NCBI GenBank assembly: GCA_016744435.1
Contig: JADGEJ010000006.1
Location: 44,276 to 108,275, forward strand
From: Lentibacter sp.
GTDB taxonomy: Bacteria; Pseudomonadota; Alphaproteobacteria; Rhodobacterales; Rhodobacteraceae
Direction: 5' to 3'
Length of the DNA stretch: 64,000 bases
The notes beneath the pieces are model-generated. The model did no database searches and was not told where the DNA came from. It saw nothing but the letters and a program-made list of their open reading frames with translations. Shown here one piece after another: positions 21,578-31,590 of the stretch (the first letter of the stretch is position 1; each line of letters starts with the position of its first letter). Made by a program: the position numbers and the translations under genes.

Positions 21578-22402
21578 TCAGCCTTCTTTGCTGATCGCGT
21601 CATAGCGCGCGAGATTGCCTATTAGGGCTTCCATTTGATCAACGGGGATCATGTTTGGCCCGTCGCACGGGGCATTGTCTGGGTCTTCGTGTGTTTCAAT
21701 GAACAGCGCTGCCACGCCGACAGCCACCGCGGCGCGCGCCAGAACCGGCGCAAATTCGCGCTGCCCGCCTGATGTTGTGCCGTGACCGCCCGGCTGTTGG
21801 ACAGAGTGCGTCGCGTCAAACACCACAGGGTAGCCCGTTTGCGCCATGATCGGCAGGCCACGAAAGTCAGAAACCAGCGTGTTGTACCCAAACGATGTGC
21901 CGCGGTCACAAAGCATGATCCGCTCGTTACCTGTACTGGCGATCTTTGCAGCGACGTTGCCCATTTCCCACGGCGCGAGGAACTGGCCCTTCTTGACGTT
22001 AAGCGCGGCACCCGTTTCGCCAGCGGCCAAGAGCAAGTCCGTCTGACGACAGAGAAATGCGGGGATCTGTAGCACGTCAACAGCCTCGGCGGCGGGCGCG
22101 CATTGCCTGTCGTTGTGCACGTCGGTGATCACCGGGCAGCCAAACTCTTCGCGGATTTTGGAGAGGATAGTCAGCCCTTCCTCCGGCCCCATGCCACGGC
22201 TGTTGCCAAGCGACGAGCGGTTAGCCTTGTCGTAGCTTGATTTGAAAACAAGCTTGGTGCCAGTTGGCTCGCAAGCTTTCAAAATACGCTCGGCCATCAT
22301 GCGGGCATGCTCCAAGCTTTCTAGTTGGCATGGCCCTGCGATCAGCATGAAGGGCTCGTTGCCGCCAACTTTGACGCCGTTGATGTCGATAACTTTGGTC
22401 AT
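21578..22402 (-). CDS. kdsA: 3-deoxy-8-phosphooctulonate synthase
   Basis: LIAGPCQLES...FKSSYDKANRSS; kdsA signature. Confidence 0.97.
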   Translation of the reverse strand: MTKVIDINGVKVGGNEPFMLIAGPCQLESLEHARMMAERILKACEPTGTKLVFKSSYDKANRSSLGNSRGMGPEEGLTILSKIREEFGCPVITDVHNDRQCAPAAEAVDVLQIPAFLCRQTDLLLAAGETGAALNVKKGQFLAPWEMGNVAAKIASTGNERIMLCDRGTSFGYNTLVSDFRGLPIMAQTGYPVVFDATHSVQQPGGHGTTSGGQREFAPVLARAAVAVGVAALFIETHEDPDNAPCDGPNMIPVDQMEALIGNLARYDAISKEG

Positions 22403-23190
22403 TGTTCTGCCAATACCTTTTCAATGCGAGCCACGTCTTCAGGGTTGTTCAACTCCCAGAAGAGGCGGCCGCGCGCGTCAACCTCGACGCATTTTACTGG
22501 AACGCTATTGTAGAGAAAGCGCAGTTGCTCAAGCCCTTCAAGCTTCTCAAGCTGGCATTCCGGCCAGCTGATGTAGGCCTTGAGGGCGTTGGGGCGGTAG
22601 GCGTAAACGCCGACGTGGTGATAGACGGGGATGTCGCTTGCGGGAACTTTGCCCGCGTCGATGTAGGGGAGAACTTCTTTGGAAAAGTAGATCGCCCGGC
22701 CCTCGGCTCCGAACACGGCGGTTGTTCCGCCAACGCGGCCTGCGGCGCGATCTTCTTTGAACATCGCATAAGTTTGCGCGTCGCATTGCAACACGGGTGT
22801 CGCCATTTGGGCGGCTTCGTCAGCGGCCATAGCTGCTATCAAGTCTTCGACAAACCAAGGCGGCGTCAACGGGGCGTCGCCCTGAAAGTTGACGATCAAG
22901 TCAGCGTCAAGCTTGGCAACTTCTACGGCCTCGGCGCAACGGGCGGTACCGTTCTCGCGCTCGGGGCTTGTCATGATAGTTTGCGCTCCGAAGTCAGTAG
23001 CAGCATCGCGAATGCGCGCATCATCTGTCACGACAAATACGTCGGAAACACCGCTGATCTGGCTGGCGGCTTCATAGCTCATCTGGATTAGGCTTTTGGC
23101 ACTACCGTCCTTTTGGCGTAGGGTTGCCAGCGGTTTGCCGGGATAGCGCGTCGATGCGTATCGCGCGGGAATAAGGACAACTGTTTTCAT
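22399..23190 (-). CDS. kdsB: 3-deoxy-manno-octulosonate cytidylyltransferase
   Basis: VLIPARYASTRYPGKPLA...NFQGDAPL. Confidence 0.95.
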   Translation of the reverse strand: MKTVVLIPARYASTRYPGKPLATLRQKDGSAKSLIQMSYEAASQISGVSDVFVVTDDARIRDAATDFGAQTIMTSPERENGTARCAEAVEVAKLDADLIVNFQGDAPLTPPWFVEDLIAAMAADEAAQMATPVLQCDAQTYAMFKEDRAAGRVGGTTAVFGAEGRAIYFSKEVLPYIDAGKVPASDIPVYHHVGVYAYRPNALKAYISWPECQLEKLEGLEQLRFLYNSVPVKCVEVDARGRLFWELNNPEDVARIEKVLAEQ

Positions 23191-24152
23191 GCGACACCTG
23201 CGCGGAGCAAATCGTGAATGTGGACGATGCCAACAGGGCGCTTTGTCTCGTCAACAACCATGAGCGCCGAGATTTTCTTCTCGTTCAGCAGAGCAAGCGC
23301 TTGTGCTGCGAACAAGTCAGGCGTCACTGTGACAGGGTCAATCGTGGCGATCTCACCAGCGGTTTTCTCCATTAAGTTGCCCATATGGCGGCGCAAATCA
23401 CCGTCAGAGATAACGCCAAGCAGCTTGCCGTTTTTGAGAACGCCAGTGATGCCAAAACCTTTTGAAGTCATCGACAGGAGCACTTCAGACATTGGCGTGT
23501 TGGCTTCAACAGTTGGTACGCTTTCACCGTCGTGCATCAACTCAGAAACACGCGAAAGCTGAGCACCGAGCTTGCCGCCGGGATGATTTTTGAGAAAATC
23601 TTCGCTGCCAAAGCCCCGTTGCTCCATGACTGCAACAGCAACAGCATCTCCAAGCGCGAGGGTGAGTGTTGTCGACGTAGTTGGGGCCATACCGATGGCG
23701 CAGGCCTCAGGTAACTTGGGCAAGTTGAGCTTGAAATCAGCGGCCTGCATGAGGGTGCTTTTCAAGTTTGATGAGATCGCAACCATAGGGATGTCAAAGC
23801 GGCGCGTGTGCAAGAGAATATCTCGTAACTCGTTGGTCTCACCGGAGTTTGAGATCAGCAGGCAAATGTCGTCAGCCGATATCATACCCAGATCACCATG
23901 GCTCGCTTCAGCGGCATGCACGAAATACGAGGGCGTCCCCGTACTGGCCAGTGTTGACGAGATTTTGCGCCCGATATGTCCTGACTTACCAACACCAGAA
24001 ATGATGACACGGCCCTTGGTCTTGAGGATCAGCTCAACCACACTGGTAAAATCGGCTGGCAGCTCTTCGATCATTTGCAGCACGGCGTTGGCTTCGGTTT
24101 GTAGCACACGCCTTGCGGAGCGCACTATCGGGAGATCATCGGTTAGCGTCAT
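23187..24152 (-). CDS. kdsD: KpsF/GutQ family arabinose-5-phosphate isomerase
   Basis: SIS domain (GRVIISGVGKSGHIGRKISSTLASTGTPSYFVHAAEASHGDLGMI) plus two CBS domains; clustered with kdsA/kdsB. Confidence 0.95.
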   Translation of the reverse strand: MTLTDDLPIVRSARRVLQTEANAVLQMIEELPADFTSVVELILKTKGRVIISGVGKSGHIGRKISSTLASTGTPSYFVHAAEASHGDLGMISADDICLLISNSGETNELRDILLHTRRFDIPMVAISSNLKSTLMQAADFKLNLPKLPEACAIGMAPTTSTTLTLALGDAVAVAVMEQRGFGSEDFLKNHPGGKLGAQLSRVSELMHDGESVPTVEANTPMSEVLLSMTSKGFGITGVLKNGKLLGVISDGDLRRHMGNLMEKTAGEIATIDPVTVTPDLFAAQALALLNEKKISALMVVDETKRPVGIVHIHDLLRAGVA

Positions 24153-24212
24153 CAGACCTCTTTCACTGTTTATTAAGCGGCTTAGCCGCGCGTTTTACGG
24201 GCTCACTTATTC

Positions 24213-25472
24213 TTAGTCGTCACCCGCCGCATTGACAAGTTGTGCCAGCATAGGCGTCGCTCGACGGACACCAATCCACATAATCACGCTGGAGACCGCA
24301 AAGTAGGCCGCAACGCCAAAATACTGCGCTTCCAATCCGATGCCTGCGTCGATGCCCCAGCCAGTAAGCCCCGGACCGATAGCGGAGCCAAGCACCATGA
24401 TCGCCGCAGTAAGTGCTTTGATCGAGCCGATGTGAGCAGTTCCGTAAAAGTCCGCCCAGAAGGCATTGGGCAAGGTTGAATGCGCACCCGATGTGAGGCC
24501 AAACAGAACGAAGCCAGCAAGCAGTCCCATCGTACCGTCAGTAAAGGCAAAAACAGCGAATGCGGCAACGGCAGGCACATGCATAAACGGGATCAGCCGG
24601 GGGGTGCCAAACCTATCAAGCGCCCAACCAATTAAGATCATCGAGACAGTGGTGACGCCTGTGTAGACAGGGAACATCGCCACAAAAGTCATGTGGGAAA
24701 TCCCTTTGATTTCAGAGAAATGAACTTGATGAAACATCAGTGCTGTCCCAAAGGCGGCGGGGCCAAGAAGGGTTGGCACCATTGCCCAAAAAAGCCAGTG
24801 TTTTATGGCCTGACTGCGTGTCCAGTGGCGGCCATGCATACCATGAGATAGCGAAGTTTGCGCCATAGATTGAGGCGTTCTCTCTTGCTTTAGCAGCCCT
24901 ATAAGAACAGGGATTCCGATGACCGCAATAAGCGCGGAAGCAAGCCAAAGAATGCGCCAATCATACAGCGTTAGCAAAAAGACAAAGAGCAATGGGAGGA
25001 TAGATTCTCCGACCGTAAAGCCAAGCGTGGCGACAGAGAGGGCGCGGCCACGGGTGGCGGTAAACCATCGTGCCATCGCGACAACAGCGATATGGCTCGC
25101 CATGCCTTGTCCGGTTATCCGCAGGCTGAAGATCACGGCAGGCAGGAGCCAAAGAGCAGTGTTGGTTGCCATAAACAAGCAGGCGAAAGCCAATAGGACA
25201 AGCACGGCAGGGCCAAGTGTGCGGACGCGAAAACGGTCAGTCAGTGTTCCAGCCCAGACCATGACAAATGCTGAAATGAGCGTGCCGAGCGCGTAAATAC
25301 CGCCCCATTCTCCGTGGCTTAGGCCAAACTCCCCCATGATTTCACCTGCGAATATCGAGATAAAAAATGTCTGCCCAAAGCACGACATGAAGGTGAGCAA
25401 AGCGCCAGCCGCGAGCCAGCGAGAATTGAGACGAAGGAAGGAGAGCGTGTCCATAAAGCAGCTTTCCCCCAT
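24213..25472 (-). CDS. MFS transporter
   Basis: 12-TM pattern, GTLTDRFRVRTLGP loop; start probably MDTLSF near 25454. Confidence 0.9.
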   Translation of the reverse strand: MGESCFMDTLSFLRLNSRWLAAGALLTFMSCFGQTFFISIFAGEIMGEFGLSHGEWGGIYALGTLISAFVMVWAGTLTDRFRVRTLGPAVLVLLAFACLFMATNTALWLLPAVIFSLRITGQGMASHIAVVAMARWFTATRGRALSVATLGFTVGESILPLLFVFLLTLYDWRILWLASALIAVIGIPVLIGLLKQERTPQSMAQTSLSHGMHGRHWTRSQAIKHWLFWAMVPTLLGPAAFGTALMFHQVHFSEIKGISHMTFVAMFPVYTGVTTVSMILIGWALDRFGTPRLIPFMHVPAVAAFAVFAFTDGTMGLLAGFVLFGLTSGAHSTLPNAFWADFYGTAHIGSIKALTAAIMVLGSAIGPGLTGWGIDAGIGLEAQYFGVAAYFAVSSVIMWIGVRRATPMLAQLVNAAGDD

Positions 25473-25518
25473 GCCGTGACGAAAGAAAAGCCTGAAGTTT
25501 AGCGCGCACTGTGCGGTG

Positions 25519-25542
25519 CGGTTAACGGGCGATAGTTAACCG
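25519..25542. promoter_or_regulatory. Inverted repeat CGGTTAAC-N8-GTTAACCG, operator candidate
   Basis: Perfect 8-bp arms with an 8-nt spacer between divergent MFS(-) and purU(+); GTTAAYGGG recurs at 25622-25630 and 25637-25645. Confidence 0.5.
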
Positions 25543-25840
25543 TGAAACAAATATGCCTACACTATGCAGCTATGTATGCATACCGCAGTGCATAACGCGT
25601 ACATACGTTTTCGGCAAAAACGTTAACGGGAATTAAGTTAATGGGGCGTTCGTTGCTCCAGAACAGAGATAGAAAATTCCAGCGCAAGTTTGTGGCGTGT
25701 TCAGACAATCTGCACGAGAACTGTGCACGTCTTCCCGCCGAGCTTCGCTGTTTCTCAAAGCGCTTGACGGTGCTGTAATGTTGGGGAAGAACTGCCAGCA
25801 ACAAGGCCTCTCTTTCCAACACATCGTCAGGACATTTGAA

Positions 25841-26725
25841 ATGAGCAAATACGCCCTAACCGTCGCGTGCCAATCAACCCGTGGGATCGTTGCGGCTATC
25901 GCTAACTATCTTGCGGACGGGGGCTGCAACATTACCGACAGCTCGCAGTTTGATGACAAGGAAGCCGGCAACTTTTTTATGCGCGTCAGTTTCGAAAGCG
26001 AGAAGGGTGCTGACATTGCAGCGCTCACAGAGGGCTTCACCAAAGTCGCTGAGGCGTTTGAAATGACATACAGCTTCCATGACGAGACAGAAAAGATGAA
26101 GGTAGTCATCATGGTGTCGCGCTTCGGGCATTGCCTGAACGACTTGCTCTATCGCTGGCGCATTGGCGCGCTGCCGATCGATATTGTCGCGGTTATCTCC
26201 AACCACATGGATTACCAGAAGGTTGTCGTGAACAACGACATCCCGTTCCATTGCATCAAAGTGACAAAAGAGAACAAACCCGTCGCTGAGGCGCAGATCA
26301 TGGCCGTTGTCGAAGACGCTGGTGCTGACCTGATCGTTCTCGCGCGCTACATGCAGATTTTGTCAGATGATATGTGCCAGAAAATGTCAGGCCGGATCAT
26401 CAACATCCACCACTCGTTCTTGCCAAGCTTCAAGGGGGCCAACCCTTATAAGCAAGCTTATGAGCGTGGTGTAAAACTTATTGGCGCGACCTCGCACTAC
26501 GTTACGGCTGACTTGGATGAAGGCCCGATCATTGAGCAAGACATCGTGCGCGTGACGCATGCACAGTCGGCTAGTGACTACGTTTCACTGGGCCGCGATG
26601 TTGAAAGCCAAGTGCTTGCGCGGGCTATTCATGCGCATATTCACCGCCGCGTGTTCTTGAACGGCAACAAGACGGTTGTGTTCCCGGCATCGCCCGGCTC
26701 GTACGCGTCGGAGAGAATGGGCTAA
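25841..26725 (+). CDS. purU: Formyltetrahydrofolate deformylase
   Basis: N-terminal ACT domain, then formyl-transferase fold (NIHHSFLPSFKGANPYKQAYERGVKLIGATSHYVTADLDEGPIIEQD). Start at MSKYALTV. Confidence 0.96.
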   Translation: MSKYALTVACQSTRGIVAAIANYLADGGCNITDSSQFDDKEAGNFFMRVSFESEKGADIAALTEGFTKVAEAFEMTYSFHDETEKMKVVIMVSRFGHCLNDLLYRWRIGALPIDIVAVISNHMDYQKVVVNNDIPFHCIKVTKENKPVAEAQIMAVVEDAGADLIVLARYMQILSDDMCQKMSGRIINIHHSFLPSFKGANPYKQAYERGVKLIGATSHYVTADLDEGPIIEQDIVRVTHAQSASDYVSLGRDVESQVLARAIHAHIHRRVFLNGNKTVVFPASPGSYASERMG

Positions 26726-26750
26726 CGCTGGGTTTGCATCTGCTGTCGGA

Positions 26751-26786
26751 TGCCTCCGGCGGGAGTATTTTTGCTCAAGAAAAAGC
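26751..26786. repeat. Short dispersed intergenic element, copy A
   Basis: tgcctccggcgggagtatttttgctcaagaaaaagc between convergent purU and the TPP-enzyme gene; resembles copy B at 29914-29980. Confidence 0.4.
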
Positions 26787-26804
26787 CGAAGGCACTTGGG
26801 CGCT

Positions 26805-28427
26805 TTAGATCCGCATGCGGGGCACATCCATCGGATCAAGATGTAGCTCGATGAGCAATGGCTTGTCGCGGGTTTCCAGTGCTTTGAGAGCGACTTCAAG
26901 GTCGTCGCTTGAACGCACTTCAAAGCCCTGCCCACCAAGCGACGTGGCGACGCTTGCAAAAGAGGGCCAGTGAAACTCCGTGAGGCTTGGGTCCATTTTG
27001 CGATCCAAAAATTGGATGTGCTCGGCGCCGTAGGCTGAGTCGTTGGCGACGATGACGATCAGATCGAGGCCAAGGCGAATAGCTGTGTTGAACTCGTTGA
27101 TGCCGCCCATCATGAACCCGCCGTCGCCAGAGAACAGCACAACAGGCCTGTCGGGGGCGGCGACACCCGCGCCGATGGCCTCTTGTAGGCCGATGCCGAT
27201 TGAGCCGAAGTTTGTTGTCGGGACAAAACTGGCCGGATCGGGCACCGAAATGCGCACCCAGGCTTCTGTCATAAAGCGGCCACCGTCTGTTACGAGAATG
27301 CGATCCTGAGGCAGGGCCTCTTCCAGCCGTTCAAGCGCATGGATGTAATTGATGCAACCTTCGGCGGTTTTGTCTGCTCCCTTGGGGTGGTCTGTCAGCG
27401 AGGCGATGTCGAGGTCACGCGTGAAGCCGCTTGAGGGGATTTCGGCCTCATCTAGCCAATAGAGAACTGTCTCAGCCGTCAGCCCAGCGTCGGCCACCAG
27501 CGCTGCGTCGGGGTGCAGCCCGCCGCCGATGGCCGTTGGCGTGATGTCGACTTGCACGATGCGCTTGTCTTTCATCAGCTTGCCTTTGTCTGTCGTGAAG
27601 TCATGCAGCCCGGTGCCAAAGCAGACGATGCAGTCAGACTGTGCGATCAGCTCGTAGGCGGCGGGCGTTGAGAGCGTGCCGAACATGTCGATGTTGTAGG
27701 GGTGATCTTTGAACAACCCTTTGGCTTTGAGCGTGGTGGCCAGCGGCGCTTCGAGGCGATCAGCGAGGCGGATGAGTTGCGCGCGCGCGGTGACGGCGCC
27801 AGCCCCTGCGAGGATAAGCGGGCGGCGCGCCGCGGCGATCATGCCGATGGCTTGGTCAAGAATGTCGCCCTGCGCAACACCACCGGGGGTGCTGAAAACG
27901 CTCAGGACACTGGGCGTGTGCGCGGCCTCTTCCCACATGAAGTCGGCGGGCATGTTGAGCACGATGGGCCGCCGCTCAACTTGAGCGCGGTAGAAGGCGC
28001 GGGCAACATCCATCGCAACAGTTTCGGGCGCGCGCAATTGCTCAAAGCCGGCCCCTGCCGCTTTAACGACTTCGCGCTGGTCAGTGCTTTGCAGGTGGCG
28101 CGGGTTGGAAACGGGCGTGTCTCCCGCGAGCAGCACCATGGGAATGTGCCCGCGCGCGCCCTCTGTGAGCGCCGTAATACAGTTGGTGAGCGCTGGGCCG
28201 TGGGTAACGGTTGCGATGCCGACTTTCCCCGAGACATGGGTGTAGGCGAGGGCCATGAGCACCGAGCTGCCTTCATGTGCGGCGGGAACAAAACGGCCGC
28301 CGCAGTCGCGCACGAAGCTATCAACCATGAACAGGTTTGCGTCGCCCATGAGGCCGAACATCGTGTCAACGCCGTGGTCGCCGACGGCGCGGGCGATGTT
28401 CTGAAAGACGTGGTTTTGTTTGCTCAT
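26805..28427 (-). CDS. Thiamine pyrophosphate-binding protein (acetolactate synthase-like)
   Basis: TPP enzyme architecture (HEGSSVLMALAYTHVSGKVGIATVTHGPALTNC; SGDGGFMMGGINEFNTAIRLGLDLIVIVANDSAYG). Confidence 0.92.
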   Translation of the reverse strand: MSKQNHVFQNIARAVGDHGVDTMFGLMGDANLFMVDSFVRDCGGRFVPAAHEGSSVLMALAYTHVSGKVGIATVTHGPALTNCITALTEGARGHIPMVLLAGDTPVSNPRHLQSTDQREVVKAAGAGFEQLRAPETVAMDVARAFYRAQVERRPIVLNMPADFMWEEAAHTPSVLSVFSTPGGVAQGDILDQAIGMIAAARRPLILAGAGAVTARAQLIRLADRLEAPLATTLKAKGLFKDHPYNIDMFGTLSTPAAYELIAQSDCIVCFGTGLHDFTTDKGKLMKDKRIVQVDITPTAIGGGLHPDAALVADAGLTAETVLYWLDEAEIPSSGFTRDLDIASLTDHPKGADKTAEGCINYIHALERLEEALPQDRILVTDGGRFMTEAWVRISVPDPASFVPTTNFGSIGIGLQEAIGAGVAAPDRPVVLFSGDGGFMMGGINEFNTAIRLGLDLIVIVANDSAYGAEHIQFLDRKMDPSLTEFHWPSFASVATSLGGQGFEVRSSDDLEVALKALETRDKPLLIELHLDPMDVPRMRI

Positions 28428-28560
28428 GGGCTTGCTCCTCTGACGCGCAGAAGAGGTGTAGCCCATGAAGCATGCGTTTGGTGCGCAAACTTGGCGTCTT
28501 TAGTGGGCAAAATGCGCCTGATTGACGAATTTACGCTAGTTGGCGTAACAGAGACGCATA

Positions 28561-29871
28561 TTAGAGCACATACCCCGAAAGATCTTTTGATTTCATCAGC
28601 TCGCCGAGATGCTCTTCAACGAAGGCGGCATCAACTGTCACGCTGTCACCCGCGCGGTCGGGCGCTGTGAATGACAGCTCTTCAAATACCCGCTCAAGCA
28701 CGGTGTAAAGGCGGCGCGCGCCGATGTTCTCGACAGTCGAGTTTACCTCAGCTGCGATCTTGGCAAGTGCGGCGATGCCTTCTGGCTCAAACGTCACGGT
28801 GACTTGTTCAGTCGCCATCAGGGCGGTGTATTGCAGCGTCAGCGCGTTGTCGGTTTCTGTCAGAATGCGCACAAAGTCTTCTTCCGTGAGAGCACGAAGT
28901 TCAACGCGGATCGGAAGGCGGCCTTGCAACTCTGGCAGCAAGTCAGACGGCTTGGCGATGTGGAAAGCGCCTGAGGCGATAAACAGGATGTGGTCGGTTT
29001 TTACCGCGCCATGCTTGGTGCTGACGGTGGTGCCTTCGATGAGCGGCAGCAAGTCGCGCTGCACGCCTTCGCGCGACACGTCACCGCCGCGCGCATCTTG
29101 GCGGGTGCAGACTTTGTCGATCTCATCGAGGAAGACGATGCCGTTCTGCTCGACGCTCTCAAGCGCCGCTTTGGTGACTGTTTCGTCGTCAAGCAGCTTG
29201 TCAGCCTCGTCCGAAATCAGAATAGCGTAGCTTTCGGCAACAGTGAGGCTTTTGCGCGTGGTGCGCCCGCCCATGGCTTTGCCGAACATCTCGCCGAGGT
29301 TCATCATCCCGGGTTGGTTGCCGGGCTGGCCGGGGATGTCAAACATGCCGCCCATCGGATTTGATGTGTCGGCAACTTCAAGCTCAATAATAGTATCGTC
29401 AAGCTCGCCTGCTTTGAGCTTTTTGCGGAACATCTCGCGGGTGCCTTCGCGGGCATCTTCGCCTGCGATCGCGGTGATGACGCGCTCTTGAGCGGCCTCA
29501 TGGGCACGGGCCTTTACGTCTTCGCGCATGTGCTCACGGGTTTGGATGATCGCGGCATCGACAAGGTCGCGGATGATCTGCTCGACATCGCGCCCGACAT
29601 AACCCACCTCGGTAAACTTCGTCGCTTCGACTTTGAGGAAAGGCGCGCGCGCGAGCTTGGCGAGGCGGCGGCTGATCTCGGTTTTGCCAACGCCTGTTGG
29701 CCCGATCATCAGGATGTTTTTCGGGTAGACTTCATCGCGCAAGTCATCGGCCAATTGCTTGCGGCGCCAACGGTTGCGCAGGGCGACGGCAACGGCGCGT
29801 TTGGCGCCAGACTGTCCGATGATGTAGCGGTCAAGCTCGGAAACGATTTCGCGTGGTGTGAGGTCGGTCAT
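28561..29871 (-). CDS. hslU: HslU ATPase subunit of the HslUV protease
   Basis: [48 protein letters not shown]. Confidence 0.98.
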   Translation of the reverse strand: MTDLTPREIVSELDRYIIGQSGAKRAVAVALRNRWRRKQLADDLRDEVYPKNILMIGPTGVGKTEISRRLAKLARAPFLKVEATKFTEVGYVGRDVEQIIRDLVDAAIIQTREHMREDVKARAHEAAQERVITAIAGEDAREGTREMFRKKLKAGELDDTIIELEVADTSNPMGGMFDIPGQPGNQPGMMNLGEMFGKAMGGRTTRKSLTVAESYAILISDEADKLLDDETVTKAALESVEQNGIVFLDEIDKVCTRQDARGGDVSREGVQRDLLPLIEGTTVSTKHGAVKTDHILFIASGAFHIAKPSDLLPELQGRLPIRVELRALTEEDFVRILTETDNALTLQYTALMATEQVTVTFEPEGIAALAKIAAEVNSTVENIGARRLYTVLERVFEELSFTAPDRAGDSVTVDAAFVEEHLGELMKSKDLSGYVL

Positions 29872-29913
29872 AGGTGTCTCGCTTTAGTTGTTTGCGCCGC
29901 TTTCAGCGTCGCG

Positions 29914-29980
29914 GTGGGCAGGGGCTTTGCCCCTCTTGGCCGTTGGCCAATTCACCCCAGGATATTTGTGCCAATGAGAT
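29914..29980. repeat. Short dispersed intergenic element, copy B
   Basis: gtgggcaggggctttgcccctcttggccgttggccaattcaccccaggatatttgtgccaatgagat between hslU and hslV; AGGGGC-TTT-GCCCCT hairpin followed by a GGATATTT core. Confidence 0.4.
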
Positions 29981-29985
29981 AGAGT

Positions 29986-30543
29986 TTATCCCTTGATCGT
30001 TTCGACTGTGAGTTTGCCGTTGGTGTAGACGCAGATGTCTGACGCGATGGCCATTGATTTGCGGGCGATTTCTTCGGCGTTCATGTCGCTGTCCATGAGA
30101 GCACGGGCAGCTGCGAGCGCGAAGTTCCCGCCTGAGCCAATGGCTGTCACGTCATGTTCCGGCTCAAGCACGTCGCCTGCGCCTGTGATGACAAACAGCT
30201 CCTTGCCGTCAGTCACGATCAGCATCGCTTCGAGCTTTTGCAAATATTTGTCGGTGCGCCAGTCTTTCGCGAGCTCAACGCAGGCGCGGGTCAGTTGGCC
30301 GGGTGTGGCCTCAAGCTTGGCTTCAAGGCGTTCAAGCAAAGTGAAGGCATCAGCCGTTGAGCCCGCAAAGCCAACGAGGCAGTCGTGCCCGCCGGGCGAG
30401 ATACGCCGCACCTTGCGCGCTGTGCCTTTGATCACGGTTTGCCCTAGCGAAACTTGCCCATCACCAGCAATGACGACTTCGCCGCCTTTCTTCACGCCGA
30501 TGATCGTTGTTCCGTGCCAACCGGGAAAATCTTTGTCTGCCAT
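29986..30543 (-). CDS. hslV: HslV protease subunit
   Basis: [40 protein letters not shown]-terminal Thr protease. Confidence 0.98.
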   Translation of the reverse strand: MADKDFPGWHGTTIIGVKKGGEVVIAGDGQVSLGQTVIKGTARKVRRISPGGHDCLVGFAGSTADAFTLLERLEAKLEATPGQLTRACVELAKDWRTDKYLQKLEAMLIVTDGKELFVITGAGDVLEPEHDVTAIGSGGNFALAAARALMDSDMNAEEIARKSMAIASDICVYTNGKLTVETIKG

Positions 30544-30638
30544 TGGGGCCTCCTTAGCTTGCAAAGTATATGGCGGCTGAGGCAAGCAAGCACAAGGTTT
30601 GGCTTGTTTGGCAGGCGTTTGCCAGATAGCGAGACGGT

Positions 30639-31532
30639 ATGGATCAAACAGTTACGATATTTCTTGAGGCCGAGATGAAGGCCAGCGCCGAAGCGGGCGA
30701 ACATAACTTTATTGGCAAGGTTGAAGCCGTGCTGCGCGAGGGCGGGCTTGATGTGCGCTACGCCGACGAGGCCACCCGCGATGAGCCGTTTGAGGGCCGC
30801 GCCCTTGTGCACATGTGGCCGCCTATGAACGAGCAAACACTGGTGATACGCCGTGCCTACGCCTACCCGTTCTGGGCGATCGAAGCGTCAGACAAGCGCT
30901 GGGAATGGGACGTGGCCAAGACGCGATTTAACCCAGAGGTCGTCAAGGTAACCAAGGCGCAACGTTTTGCGCGCAACAAGCGCAATAAGCTGTTTCCCGA
31001 TGCTGTCACAAGCCGCGAGGGCTTTGTCTATATCCCGCTTCAGGGGCGCATTTCTGAGCAACGCTCCTTTCAGGCCGCAAGCCCTCTGGACATGATCGAA
31101 GCTGTTTTGAGCGCCGACAAAAACCGCGATGTCGTGATCGGGATGCACCCGAAAGAGAGCTATTCGGAAGGCGACATCACCGCGCTTGAAAAGATCGGGC
31201 AGAGCCATGAGCGTGTTACTGTTGTGAGTGGGCAGATGGAACACTACCTGCCGCGCTGCGACTATGTCGTGACGCAAAATTCGTCAGCTGCATTCTTCGG
31301 ATATTTCTTCCACAAGCCGGCAGTGCTTTTTGCGAAGATCGACTTTCACCATATCGGCGCGAATGTGCATGAGCTTGGTGTTGAAGAGGCACTTGAGCAG
31401 GGCCCTAACTTGACGCCCGAGTTTGAGCGCTACATCTGGTGGTACTGGCAAGAGCAGATGATCAACGCGGGAAGGCCCGAGGCCGAAGCGCAGATTGCCG
31501 AGCGGTTTAGACGCCAAGGATGGCTCAAATAA
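30639..31532 (+). CDS. Capsule polysaccharide biosynthesis-like protein
   Basis: 297 aa; [60 protein letters not shown] resembles KpsS/KpsC-type sugar transferases. Confidence 0.6.
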   Translation: MDQTVTIFLEAEMKASAEAGEHNFIGKVEAVLREGGLDVRYADEATRDEPFEGRALVHMWPPMNEQTLVIRRAYAYPFWAIEASDKRWEWDVAKTRFNPEVVKVTKAQRFARNKRNKLFPDAVTSREGFVYIPLQGRISEQRSFQAASPLDMIEAVLSADKNRDVVIGMHPKESYSEGDITALEKIGQSHERVTVVSGQMEHYLPRCDYVVTQNSSAAFFGYFFHKPAVLFAKIDFHHIGANVHELGVEEALEQGPNLTPEFERYIWWYWQEQMINAGRPEAEAQIAERFRRQGWLK

Positions 31533-31575
31533 AAACCCCGCCCAGTTCCGGCGACTGAGGCGGGGCTTTCTTTAG
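31531..31575. terminator. Bidirectional Rho-independent terminator
   Basis: aaaaaCCCCGCCcagttccggcgactgaGGCGGGGctttctttt between convergent 30639-31532(+) and trxA(-). Confidence 0.88.
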
Positions 31576-31590
31576 CTCGTGAGGCGCGGT

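Noticed and set aside
25527-25547. Possible third parS near CCGTGAAACA
   Set aside because: Only about 12 of 16 positions match and the left arm belongs to the GTTAAC inverted repeat.
25623-25636. CtrA-like TTAAcgggaaTTAA before purU
   Set aside because: Spacer is 6 nt; better explained as part of the GTTAAYGGG repeats.
27702-28670. 322-aa plus-strand ORF over the TPP-enzyme gene
   Set aside because: Antisense to a strongly supported gene; composition is typical of a shadow ORF in high-GC DNA.
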